From: CAZYTX01 sp964650485
Lineage (GTDB): Bacteria > RBG-13-61-14 > DATKZS01
Reading direction: 5' to 3'
DNA: 58,820 bases
NCBI GenBank assembly: GCA_964650485.1
Contig: CAZYTX010000023.1
Location: 1 to 58,820, forward strand
Positions 25,460-34,400 of the stretch are shown here, piece after piece. How positions within the stretch are numbered: position 1 is the first letter of the stretch; each line of letters opens with the position of its first letter. A program made the translations under genes and the position numbers. The notes under the pieces were generated by a model. The model ran no database searches. It worked only from the letters and a program-made list of their open reading frames with translations, and was not told the origin of the DNA.

Positions 25460-26116
25460 ATGCAAATGGAAGCCGAGAATTACACGGGCCAGCGCCGAAA
25501 GATGGTGCGCACCCAGCTCCAGTCACGAGGCATAAAAGACCCCCGGGTGCTGGAGGCATTTAACACCGTGCCCCGCCATTTTTTCGTGCCCGAGGGCATG
25601 CGCCACCGGGCATACGAGGACTCGCCCCTTCCAATAGGGCAAGGACAGACCATCAGCCAGCCCTATACTGTGGCCCGCATGACAGAGGCCCTGGAGCTTA
25701 AAGGTGACGAGATAGTACTCGAGATCGGGGCGGGATGCGGGTACCAGGCGGCCATACTATCGCAACTGGCCGAGTGGGTGTACTCGGTGGAAAGGCTCAG
25801 GGACCTGGCTAAAATGGCCAGGGAGAACCTGGACAGGCTTGGCTATCACAACGTGGCCGTTAAGGTGGGCGACGGCACCCTGGGATGGAGAGAGCACGCG
25901 CCTTTCAACGCTGTCATCGTGACAGCGGGGGCGCCCGAGATACCCCGTCCCCTGGTGGAGCAGCTCGACGAGGGAGGGAGGATTATCATCCCGGTGGGCG
26001 ACTCTTACACGCAGAACATGGTGCGCGGTGTAAAGAGCAAGGGGAAGCTGGATACCGAGGACCTGGGCGCGTTCAGGTTCGTGGAGCTTGTGGGAGAGTA
26101 TGGCTGGAAGCACTGA
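25460..26116 (+). CDS. pcm: protein-L-isoaspartate O-methyltransferase
   Basis: SAM-dependent repair enzyme that methylates isoaspartyl residues formed by protein ageing. 218 aa. The SAM motif I is VLEIGAGCGYQAAIL (usual form GTGSGYQ), followed by VYSVERL and the conserved AVIVTAGAPEIPRPLVEQL and IIPVGD segments. N-terminal MVRTQLQSRGIKDPRVLEAF is the standard PCMT entry. ATG at 25460; another ATG at 25466 is possible. Product SAH would be cleared by AhcY, encoded elsewhere in the window. Its end overlaps the next gene by 17 bases. Confidence 0.95.
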   Translation: MQMEAENYTGQRRKMVRTQLQSRGIKDPRVLEAFNTVPRHFFVPEGMRHRAYEDSPLPIGQGQTISQPYTVARMTEALELKGDEIVLEIGAGCGYQAAILSQLAEWVYSVERLRDLAKMARENLDRLGYHNVAVKVGDGTLGWREHAPFNAVIVTAGAPEIPRPLVEQLDEGGRIIIPVGDSYTQNMVRGVKSKGKLDTEDLGAFRFVELVGEYGWKH

Positions 26117-27338
26117 AAACAAGAGCAAAGGCATATTCTTTGTCCGCTGGTTCAGGGTGCTTTACCAGTGGGTCATGCACTGGGCCGACACCAGGTATGC
26201 CACTCCCATGCTTGGTGTGCTTTCTTTTACCGAGTCTTCATTCTTCCCCATACCCCCGGACGTGCTCCTCATACCCATGGCCATATCCAGGCCTGACAGG
26301 GCCTTCAGGTTCGGGGCGATTACCTGGATAACGTCCGTGCTCGGGGGAATGGCCGGGTACATGATCGGCATGCTCTTCTTCGACACCCTGGGTATAAGGA
26401 TCATCGAGTTCTACGGTGTCATGGACAAGTATTTCCTTTTCAGGGAGTGGTTCGAGGAGTACAACTTCGCCATAATCATGGTGGCCGGCCTCACCCCCCT
26501 GCCCTACAAGGTGTTCACCATTACCGCGGGCGTGGCCAAGGTTAACTTCCCTGTGTTCGTTCTGGGGTCGGTGATGAGTCGAGGGGTCAGGTTCATGGCC
26601 GAGGCTGTGGTGTGCCGTTACGGTGATGACTTTACCAGGCGCTTTTTCAAGCTCTCCATAAGGGAGTTCCTCGACCGCTACATCGAGTGGTTCATGGTGG
26701 CCATGGCCGTGCTGGGGGTGGCCGGGTTCATAGTGGTCAAGGTGGCCCTGCCCGGCGGCGGGGTGAGCGTTGAAAAGACCGTGACCATGGCCAGCGGAAC
26801 CGCGGCCCGGGTGTCTTTGATCTCGGAATCGTTGACAGAAGACAAGCACCGCCTCTCATACGAGCTTTCCCTTGCCGCGGACGGCTCCAGTATAAGTGCC
26901 TCCCTGCCAGGCAGGCCTTTCCTCGAGCCATCGAGGGGAAGTGCGGACGTACTGTATCTGCCCTTGGCGGAAAATACCTTGATAGCTCCCCTGATCTACT
27001 CTGACATGCCTTCTCCTGCGCACGGCACCAGGGGAGAGGTGTTCTTTTTCCTGGCCGATCAAGAGGGACTGGTCCTGCTTGAGAGACTCCAGTTCACGAG
27101 GTACAAGCTTGTGCAGAGCGGGGCCTGGCTGGAAGGAAGCATTTCAATAGAGGCGAGTGAGAGGCAGGGAGAGGTCATCGCCCGTATCAGCACGTCTCAT
27201 CATCCGGCCGGCAGGACCGGTATGCGCTACCTGGAGGAGGAGGTCTATCGCTATCGGCTTTCAGGGGATGAGCTTGTCCTTGTCGAGCACGAGAAGCCGC
27301 ACAAGCTATCCTTGCCCAAAGAGGGCGGGAAGGAATAG
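26100..27338 (+). CDS. YqaA-like SNARE-associated/DedA membrane protein with extra C-terminal domain
   Basis: Inner-membrane protein, 412 aa. Residues 1 to about 215 are the YqaA/VTT region: FTESSFFPIPPDVLLIPM, a glycine-rich helix (GGMAGYMIGMLFF), GLTPLPYKVFTITAG and SRGVRFMAEA, with 4-5 membrane segments. The family is linked to lipid scrambling or flipping. Residues 220-412 form a predicted soluble, beta-rich domain I cannot assign (YELSLAADGSSI, EVYRYRLSGDELVLVEH); YqaA is normally about 140-200 aa, so this is an unusual extension. I place the start at ATG 26100 (GGGAGA upstream, 17-base overlap with pcm); a TTG at 26088 is less likely. Confidence 0.82.
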   Translation: MAGSTENKSKGIFFVRWFRVLYQWVMHWADTRYATPMLGVLSFTESSFFPIPPDVLLIPMAISRPDRAFRFGAITWITSVLGGMAGYMIGMLFFDTLGIRIIEFYGVMDKYFLFREWFEEYNFAIIMVAGLTPLPYKVFTITAGVAKVNFPVFVLGSVMSRGVRFMAEAVVCRYGDDFTRRFFKLSIREFLDRYIEWFMVAMAVLGVAGFIVVKVALPGGGVSVEKTVTMASGTAARVSLISESLTEDKHRLSYELSLAADGSSISASLPGRPFLEPSRGSADVLYLPLAENTLIAPLIYSDMPSPAHGTRGEVFFFLADQEGLVLLERLQFTRYKLVQSGAWLEGSISIEASERQGEVIARISTSHHPAGRTGMRYLEEEVYRYRLSGDELVLVEHEKPHKLSLPKEGGKE

Positions 27339-27342
27339 CCAA

Positions 27343-27813
27343 ATGTCCGGCCGGGGCGGCAGAAAGTCTGTTATAGCCGTGTGCGGGGCCGGGGAGTGCG
27401 ATGCTGACATGTCCTCCCTTGCGGAGCAGGTGGGAAAAGAGATTGCCGAAGCCGGGGCCGTGCTTGTGTGCGGAGGACTTGGAGGAGTGATGGAGGCCGC
27501 GGCAAGAGGAGCTAGCAGGGCCGGCGGGCTCACCATTGGCGTGCTGCCCGGGACGGATACCAAGGATGCAAACTCCTGGATACAGGCCCCGGTGGCCACG
27601 GGCATGGGCGAGGCAAGGAACGCGATCATCGTGAGGAGCGCCAAAAGCGTGATCGCGGTGGGCGGGGCATACGGCACCTTGTCAGAAATAGCTCTTGCCC
27701 TTAAAATGGGGAAGAAGGTTGTTTCTCTTAAGAGCTGGGAGGTGAGCGATGACATAATAGTGGCGCGAGCCCCTGAAGAGGCTGTCAGGTTGGCGCTGCT
27801 GAATTCAAGTTGA
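27343..27813 (+). CDS. TIGR00725/LOG-like Rossmann-fold protein
   Basis: Small 156-aa protein of the TIGR00725 group, related to LOG/lysine-decarboxylase-like and DprA-type Rossmann folds. Motifs: VIAVCGAGECD near the start, VCGGLGGVMEAAARGA (the GG..GVMEA segment), GVLPGTD, and late VIAVGGAYGTLSEIALAL, which corresponds to the PGGxGTxxE nucleotide-monophosphate site of LOG proteins. Some relatives bind nucleotides or molybdenum cofactor; activity here is unknown. The frame is open upstream into the YqaA gene, but ATG 27343 with AAGGAA upstream and four bases after the previous stop is the likely start. Confidence 0.78.
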   Translation: MSGRGGRKSVIAVCGAGECDADMSSLAEQVGKEIAEAGAVLVCGGLGGVMEAAARGASRAGGLTIGVLPGTDTKDANSWIQAPVATGMGEARNAIIVRSAKSVIAVGGAYGTLSEIALALKMGKKVVSLKSWEVSDDIIVARAPEEAVRLALLNSS

Positions 27814-27889
27814 TAGTTGAAGATCACGCGGACGGTTGTTTTACAGGAAGACAGGCTCGAACAAGGAAGCGGAAAAGAGCGGAAGCGGA

Positions 27890-28750
27890 ATGCACAGGTC
27901 CTTTAGAAATATCGCCCTGGCATTGGTCCTTGCACTCGCCCTTGGCGGATGCGTAAAGCGAAAGCCCAGGACCGATAGCCAGGATACGCCCACTGAGCCA
28001 CGGGTGCAAGAGAGAAAGAAGTGTGGGCTCACATGTAAGATCAGAGAGGCTTCCAAAGCGGAAAGTTCAAGAAAGGACAATGGAGCACAGGGACCTGGTT
28101 TACACTGGCATCCAGGTAAAAGAGGTCATAAAGATAAAGGTGTATTCCATACCGTTAAAAAGGGCGAGACCTTGTGGAGGATCTGCCACACCTATGGCGC
28201 GGACATTGAAAGGGTGGCAAAGTTAAACGGGATATCCGACACCACCGAGATCAGCGTGGGCCAGAGGATATGGATACCGGGAGCAGACAACAAACTCGAT
28301 ATAACACCGGCGCCATACTCCTCCTATCAATCATCCGGAAGCGGACAGGCACGTTTGCGTCCACCGCCTTCGGCAAAAGGCTCACTTACAAACCCTGTTT
28401 CCGGGGGCGTCATAACATCGGGCTTCGGCCCGAGGAAAGGGATAATGCACGAGGGCGTGGACATCTCCGCGCCCAAGGGCACGGGCGTGCTTGCCGCGGA
28501 CGACGGCAAGGTGGTCTACTCGGACAACAGCATCCGCGGGTACGGCAACATGATCATAATAAAGCACGCGGGCAAGCTCACCACGGTGTACGCTCATAAC
28601 CGGGTGAACCTGGTGGATACGGGTGACTTCGTGAAGAAGGGCCAGAAGATAGCCGAGGTGGGTGCGACCGGCAGGGCCAGCGGCCCGCATCTGCATTTCG
28701 AGGTGAGGATCGGGGAGAAGCCGGTGGACCCCGAGTTCTACCTGCCCTGA
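27890..28750 (+). CDS. NlpD-like LysM/M23 lipoprotein
   Basis: Envelope lipoprotein, 286 aa. Signal peptide ends LALGGC (lipobox). After a basic low-complexity stretch, a LysM domain (FHTVKKGETLWRICHTYG, about residues 85-130) should bind peptidoglycan. The C-terminal M23 domain has HEGVDI, VYAHN and HLHFE, so the zinc ligands and catalytic histidines are all present; E. coli NlpD lacks some of these and acts by activating amidases. This protein may therefore hydrolyse peptidoglycan itself. The frame begins upstream at 27836 but ATG 27890 gives a clean lipoprotein signal. Position behind surE-pcm-yqaA matches the classical nlpD locus; rpoS, often next, is absent. Confidence 0.87.
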   Translation: MHRSFRNIALALVLALALGGCVKRKPRTDSQDTPTEPRVQERKKCGLTCKIREASKAESSRKDNGAQGPGLHWHPGKRGHKDKGVFHTVKKGETLWRICHTYGADIERVAKLNGISDTTEISVGQRIWIPGADNKLDITPAPYSSYQSSGSGQARLRPPPSAKGSLTNPVSGGVITSGFGPRKGIMHEGVDISAPKGTGVLAADDGKVVYSDNSIRGYGNMIIIKHAGKLTTVYAHNRVNLVDTGDFVKKGQKIAEVGATGRASGPHLHFEVRIGEKPVDPEFYLP

Positions 28751-28800
28751 TATACAGGATCGGGTAGCGAGGATCGAGGATTCCTGAAGGAGAGAAAAAG

Positions 28801-29322
28801 ATGGAGGAGTTGAAAAAATACATCCGCGAGGTCCCGGACTTCCCCAAGCCGGGGATACTGTTCTACGACATAACCACATTGACCGCGGACCCGTCCGCCC
28901 TGCTGAAAGTGATGGACATACTCGCCGACCGTTACAAGGATGACAAACCCGACAAGATCATGGCTATTGAAGCGCGGGGTTTCATATTCGGGGGGGCGCT
29001 GGCCTGCAGGCTGGAAAGGGGCTTTGTCCCGGTGCGAAAGAAAGGAAAGCTCCCATACCAAACCGTGAAAGCCACCTACGAGCTCGAGTACGGCACTGAC
29101 GAGGTTCACATGCACAGCGACGGGGTGAAGGCCGGGGAAAAGGTGCTTATAGTTGACGACCTCATGGCCACCGGCGGCACCGCGGCAGCCACCGCGGACC
29201 TTGTCAGGCAATGCGGCGGAGAAATACTGGAGTGCGCCTTCGTTATCGAGCTCGATTTCCTGGAGGGACGCGAGAAGTTGAAACAGGTGCCGGTGTTCTC
29301 TATCATTCACTATGACGAGTAA
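28801..29322 (+). CDS. apt: adenine phosphoribosyltransferase
   Basis: Purine salvage enzyme that converts adenine and PRPP to AMP. 173 aa, typical length. The N-terminal IREVPDFPKPGILFYDITTL is diagnostic of APT; AIEARGFIFG follows; the PRPP-binding loop is VLIVDDLMATGGTAA. ATG at 28801 with GAAGGAG upstream. In this cell it would recycle adenine released from methylthioadenosine by the phosphorylase encoded at 55547-56410. The 50-base gap before it contains AGGATCG twice but no promoter I trust. Confidence 0.96.
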   Translation: MEELKKYIREVPDFPKPGILFYDITTLTADPSALLKVMDILADRYKDDKPDKIMAIEARGFIFGGALACRLERGFVPVRKKGKLPYQTVKATYELEYGTDEVHMHSDGVKAGEKVLIVDDLMATGGTAAATADLVRQCGGEILECAFVIELDFLEGREKLKQVPVFSIIHYDE

Positions 29323-29348
29323 TGCTTCGATAAAAGAGGTTTTTCCCC

Positions 29349-29948
29349 ATGCCCAAGAAAGTGGTGCTTATCATAATTATAATCCTGTGCCTTTCCGCGC
29401 TTGTATACATAACCCTTACTCCCGGCCAGATGGGCCCGCCGCCTCTTCCAACAACCCCCGGTGTAGGAGACGTTCCCCGAGGTCATCCGGGATCAAACCC
29501 TGGACAGGGACCGATCAAAGCCCCTGATTTAACCCTCCCGGACCTGGACGGCAACCAGGTCAAGCTCTCCGATTACAGGGGAGAGGTGGTGGTGATAAAC
29601 TTCTGGTCCGCGAGCTGCGCCCCATGTCTCATCGAGATGCCAAGCTTTGAAAAGCTAAAAGCCATGTTGAAAGGCAAGAGGTTCGAGGTGCTCACAATAA
29701 CGTCGGACCACAAGTTCACCGCCATAAAGACCGCTGAGAGCCTCGACCTCACACTGCCGGTTCTGCTTGATCCCGAGCAGAAGGCGGCCCTCAAGTTCGG
29801 TGTGTACGCCACCCCCACCACCATCATCGTGGCGCCGGACGGAACCATTGACAACCGGGTGATAGGTCCGGCCAACTGGGCCGACGGGTCGGTTGTGGAC
29901 TATATGAACGCCCTGCTAAAGAGGCACCCGCCCTCCGAATTTGAATAG
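29349..29948 (+). CDS. TlpA/ResA-like thioredoxin-fold protein
   Basis: Exported thiol-disulfide protein, 199 aa. One N-terminal hydrophobic segment (VVLIIIIILCLSALVYI) anchors it or is a signal; a Pro/Gly-rich linker of about 35 residues follows. The thioredoxin domain starts near residue 57 with KAPDLTLPDLDGNQVKLSDYRG and has a CAPC active site (Cys90, Cys93), with the usual cis-Pro segment YATPTTIIV. In the family such proteins reduce cysteines of cytochrome c or other exported proteins. No cytochrome maturation genes are nearby, so its client is not known. Confidence 0.87.
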   Translation: MPKKVVLIIIIILCLSALVYITLTPGQMGPPPLPTTPGVGDVPRGHPGSNPGQGPIKAPDLTLPDLDGNQVKLSDYRGEVVVINFWSASCAPCLIEMPSFEKLKAMLKGKRFEVLTITSDHKFTAIKTAESLDLTLPVLLDPEQKAALKFGVYATPTTIIVAPDGTIDNRVIGPANWADGSVVDYMNALLKRHPPSEFE

Positions 29949-29984
29949 AGCGGGCGGTTCAGGCTTTTAGCATGGAGTAGCTGG

Positions 29985-30251
29985 ATGAAGCCTAACTGTG
30001 TAGTTATCCACGAAAAGGACAACGTGGCCGTGGTTACTGAAGAGATCAAATCCCGGGGCCGAGTGCTGGCCCTTGATCTCGATCTCGATGCCAGGACTGA
30101 CATACCCAGGAACCACAAGGTGGCCATCGCTGAAATTCCAAAGGGCTCCGCGGTGGTAAAGTACGGCGAGACCATTGGCATTGCCAACGAAGACATTAAG
30201 CCGGGCGAGTGGGTCCACACCCATAACATGGAGCCGGAGGGTGAAAAGTGA
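29985..30251 (+). CDS. UxaA-family hydrolyase, N-terminal SAF subunit
   Basis: 88-aa SAF-domain protein matching the N-terminal part of UxaA-type sugar-acid dehydratases (altronate, galactarate) and of SuyA, the small subunit of sulfolactate sulfo-lyase. The signature is at the end: GETIGIANEDIKPGEWVHTHN. It is the small partner of the next gene, with which it overlaps by 1-4 bases. In E. coli altronate dehydratase both parts are fused; here they are separate, as in some dehydratases and in SuyAB. Substrate unknown. Confidence 0.84.
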   Translation: MKPNCVVIHEKDNVAVVTEEIKSRGRVLALDLDLDARTDIPRNHKVAIAEIPKGSAVVKYGETIGIANEDIKPGEWVHTHNMEPEGEK

Positions 30252-31405
30252 TGGGGTTCATGGGATACAGGCGTGCGGACGGCTCCTACGGCGTGCGTAA
30301 CCACGTGGTGGTGATGAGCTCGGTGGCCTGCGCCAACGGTGTGGCGAACCAGATATCCCGCGAGGTTCCCGGGGTGAAGCCCATCACCCACACCGAGGGT
30401 TGCGGCCGGGGAATCGAGGATATAGGCATATCCAGACGGACCCTGGCCGGGATTGGCAAGAACCCGAACGTGGCCGGGATACTGGTGATCGGTCTGGGGT
30501 GCGAGTTCATAAAGGCCCCTGACCTGGCCGGGGAGCTGAAAGCCGCGGGCAGGGATGCCGAGGCCCTGGTCATACAGGAGCAGGGAGGCTCGCAGAAGAC
30601 GGCGCGAAAAGGCGCGGAGATGGTGTCGGAAATGATAGAGAAGGCCGAGGCCCAGGAGCGGGAGGAGTGCGGCTGGGAGAACCTGGTGCTGGGGCTCGAG
30701 TGCGGGGGCTCGGACGCTCTCTCGGGCGTGACCGCGAACCCCCTGGCGGGCAAGGCCGCGGACTGGCTGGTGGACAAGGGGGCCAGAGTGATCCTCTCCG
30801 AGACTACGGAGATGATAGGCACTGAAAAGGTCCTGTCCAGGAGGGCGCAAGACCCCGAGCTGGGGGGAAAGATAGTTGAGCTCATAACAAGGCAACGAAA
30901 GCAGACCGAGGACATACTTGGACCTCTTGCAGGCATTGTCATGTCTCCCGGCAACATCGAGGGGGGTCTATCAAACATAGTGGAGAAATCAATGGGGTGC
31001 ATAGTCAAGGCCGGCGACTCCCCGCCCAGGCAAGTGGTGGAGTACGGAGAGACCTCGACCGAGAAGGGGGTCGTGATCATGGACACCCCGGGCTCTGACA
31101 TATTCTCGCTCACCGGAATGGCAGCGGGAGGATCGCAACTCATGATCTTCACCACCGGCAGGGGGACCCCCGCGGGGTTCCCGATCGCCCCGGTGATAAA
31201 GGTCGCCTCCAATACCGAACTTTACAAAAACATGGAGGAAGACATGGACTTAAACGCCGGCCGGCTGCTGGAGGGAGTGAGCATGGACCAGGCCGGCCGG
31301 GAGCTGATCGAGCTTATTAAGAAGGCGGCTCACGGCCAGGAGACCAAGGCTGAAGCGAACCGCCAGGACTGCTTTTCTATCCACACGGTGGGCCCGGCCT
31401 TTTAG
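30248..31405 (+). CDS. UxaA-family hydrolyase, large subunit
   Basis: 385-aa C-terminal (large) part of a UxaA/GarD/SuyB-type dehydratase. GYRRADGSYGVRNHVVV, THTEGCG, LGCEF and LGLECGGSDA are the expected conserved blocks, with cysteines that hold the catalytic Fe centre in the family. It works with the SAF subunit upstream to remove water, or in SuyB sulfite, from a hydroxy acid. Start is GTG 30248 or ATG 30251, both behind GGAGG at 30236. There are no neighbouring uronate, galactarate or sulfonate genes to name the substrate. Its stop is one base from the stop of the convergent giant lipoprotein gene. Confidence 0.86.
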   Translation: MMGFMGYRRADGSYGVRNHVVVMSSVACANGVANQISREVPGVKPITHTEGCGRGIEDIGISRRTLAGIGKNPNVAGILVIGLGCEFIKAPDLAGELKAAGRDAEALVIQEQGGSQKTARKGAEMVSEMIEKAEAQEREECGWENLVLGLECGGSDALSGVTANPLAGKAADWLVDKGARVILSETTEMIGTEKVLSRRAQDPELGGKIVELITRQRKQTEDILGPLAGIVMSPGNIEGGLSNIVEKSMGCIVKAGDSPPRQVVEYGETSTEKGVVIMDTPGSDIFSLTGMAAGGSQLMIFTTGRGTPAGFPIAPVIKVASNTELYKNMEEDMDLNAGRLLEGVSMDQAGRELIELIKKAAHGQETKAEANRQDCFSIHTVGPAF

Positions 31406-31406
31406 A

Positions 31407-34400
31407 TCAATCCCTTCGTCTGCGGACCAGCCTGAAGGCAAGTATAATGACCACAGGCACCGCCAGCATGGATATCTGCAGGATCGAGCGCATCTCCTGC
31501 TTATTGTCCATCCAGTGGTCGGAGGAAAGCGAGCAGGCGAAGTAGGATTTCCCGCTTCTTATGGCATAGCCTATGTGGTCCTCCTTTCTTCTATTCAATA
31601 TTTCCACGTTATGAGGATCTACATCGTACGTCGAAAAGAAGCTGTTGAAGAACATGCCGTAAGCAGGCTCTCCGTACTGGTCGTATCCTGCGCTTATAAC
31701 AGTGGGGGCTGCGTAAGAAGGATAGTCTCCTTTTCCTATACTCACCCAGAGTGCGAATGACAAGAAGTCGTCTGGCTGAGCTATTAGCGGGTTAACATCT
31801 CTTACCTGCTGGAACTCCATTCCATCGCTGGAACGGGCAAGACCGACCTGCCTGTGATATTGGACGAATTTTTCTTCTCTTGAGTTCCACCCTTCCGGCC
31901 TGTCACCACCCAGCCAGTAGGTAAGGCCGGTGTAGAACATGAGGAACAGCTCTCCCTGTCCGTCTTCCCTTTGTGTTTTTTGCACGTCCGGACTGAAGGC
32001 CCCGAACCAGTTTATGTCCGGCCATGCTCCCGGCAGGGCTTCCATTATACCACCCAGAGAAAGTAGAGCACCCCCTGTTGCCATGCATTGCTCCCCCACT
32101 CCCAGGGCGGGGGTGTTCCTGAAGGACCAGCACTCGATATGGCTCCTGGCGGGGTCCCTCAGGCACGACATGGATGCGGTCGCCACCCCGATCCTGGGCG
32201 CTATCATGACCCCCTGGTTGTTGTCCAGGTACCTTCTAAAGTTAGGATAAGTAAGGACCCTCTCGAACCTGGTGTCATCGAAGCTGGAATCAGTCTCGTT
32301 CCTGCCTTTTTGCAGGTCCAGTCCTATCCTCTTGCACTCCCCTGAAGAGGAAAGAGAGCCCCTGCCCTTAGGAAACTGCTCCGGGAGCCTGCTCCACCCG
32401 AGAGCGGAGTAATAAAGGAATATCTTCCCGTCCTTGACCGTGGCTTCCGGGCCCCACACCGAGTATGCGTCAAACCCGGTGTACTCGCCCGGATAGTAAA
32501 GCTGGGTGTCATTCCTTTGTGCGGTGGTATCGGCCCTGCCGTCACTGCCGGAGTCCACGCATGGATGGTCGGCCTTGCCGGTCCCGAAAAGTATCTCCAG
32601 TCTGTCGTCCCCCATTATGTAGCTGTTTGCGACGCCGTCCTTGCCCGTGCTTATCTTGTAAATTCCGTCTCCCCAGTACACTACTTCATCAGCCAAGGGA
32701 TAGGTCTGGAATCTGCCGTCAGGGCCGGGGCTTATGATGGAGACGTCAGGCAGACCCTTGTTGAACCCCATCTCCTGTACGTCTCCCGCGGCGACACAGC
32801 TCTGGTTTATGCCGTTATAACCCGTGGTTACATGATAGCCGTCAACCGGGTTCCATTTTACCATGTCGTCGTGGCGCACTCCCCGGTAGCGGTAGAGCAC
32901 GTACCTGACGCTGTCCGTTTCCGAGACCTGATCCCGCACGATTTCCGAGGCCAGGGAGTAGCAATCTCTGCCAACGTACTGGGAGACCCTGTCGTAGAGG
33001 TTAAACAGGTCTTCGTCGCTGTCTATTTCCTCGCGCCGGCTCAATGGATAGCTCTGGAAATATCCGTTCACCCCCGGACATATGGCTATCTGACCGTTAA
33101 TAATGCACAGCTCATCGTCGTACATGGCATATAAGTCCCTTTTGGGGGCCATCCCGCCGGTGTTAGGGGATTGGTCCGGAGAATTAGTATACATGGGCCA
33201 CAGGGTCATGAGCTTCCTCGACCCGGTGGTCCTTATGGTCCCGGAGTACTGATCCTCATACTTCTCCACCAGCCCGGGACATATGGCCGGGTAGCCGTCT
33301 ATGGTCTGGCAGTAGTAATCCCCTCCGATATAATCTCTTGAGTCTATGAGGTCTGAAAGACTATAAGAACTTTTAATGGGGGACTCCAGGACGCCGTTCT
33401 GGCCCGGACCGATTCCAACTATCATACCTGGATTTAGCGTATTCCCCGTATCCATTACTATCTCCAGCCTGTCGTCTGCTGAAAGGCCATCGTAGAGCCC
33501 GTGCCAGTCGAACTTGCCGTTGGGCCCCGGGCAGATGCCCACCGTGGCGCCCTGGCGGCATATCACGTCGTCGCCTCTCAGTCCGGACTGTGCGGTGTCA
33601 AGGACATTATCCGACCCCGCGTAAATAGCAACCGGCTGTTTCGTTGCCCTGTATCCGGGCGCATCCGGGTCTACGGGCGATGCCAGCGCGCACTTGTCGA
33701 ACTGGAACCCGAAGTCATAAAAATTGCAGTGCTGTTTCTGCCAGTAGGCCGCGGGAGTCATGGTGTCTCCGAGCAGCGGGTCCAATGTATTTCCATCGTC
33801 GAATGGTGTGGGATAAATCCATGGGTCCCATCCCCTGAAGATTTCCCGGTTCCACTGGTCGTCGCCAAGAAGATAAGCGCCCCTGTTGGAGCCATGGGTG
33901 ACTTGACCGTTCAAGGGGACCCTTGAGTCGCACGTTTCTCCACTGAGCGGCTTTAAGTACTTTGATTTTTGCTCGCAGTAGATCACAGGATCATCCGGTC
34001 TTCCAGGACCCATTAATCGCCTCTCCCCGGGAAGGTCTTCAGGCTTGATTACGGGGTTCAGACCGTAAGCTCCCAAATTTGAATATTCTTTTTCCAACTT
34101 ATCAATCCCGAGGGCAGGGTTGGCACTGGCCTCGTACTGCGGCGCGAACATGGTGTTTATGATCCCGTCGGGACCGGAATAAATGGCGTTTCCGCGCAGT
34201 CGGTCAACCAGCGGATCGGAGTCCAAGTGTTCGTTATCGCCGAAAGTAACTGCATAGGTGTGCGGAAACCCCACAGGGGCGTTTAAAGCGTATCCGGCAG
34301 GGACCCATTCGTTGGTTGTTCCTTCCGGCAACATGTAGTTCAGGGTTGTACCGAAAGCTGTAGCGTAGTTTGCTATCTCGGACGCAGCATACTCGTCTCC

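Noticed and set aside
27157..27342. Longer N-terminus for the LOG-like protein
   Set aside because: The extra residues are Arg/Ser-rich and come from the other frame of the YqaA-like gene; ATG 27343 has a ribosome site.
28751..28800. Repeated AGGATCG before apt as an operator
   Set aside because: The two copies are short and the second is part of a GATCGAGGAT-like stretch; no promoter is visible around it.
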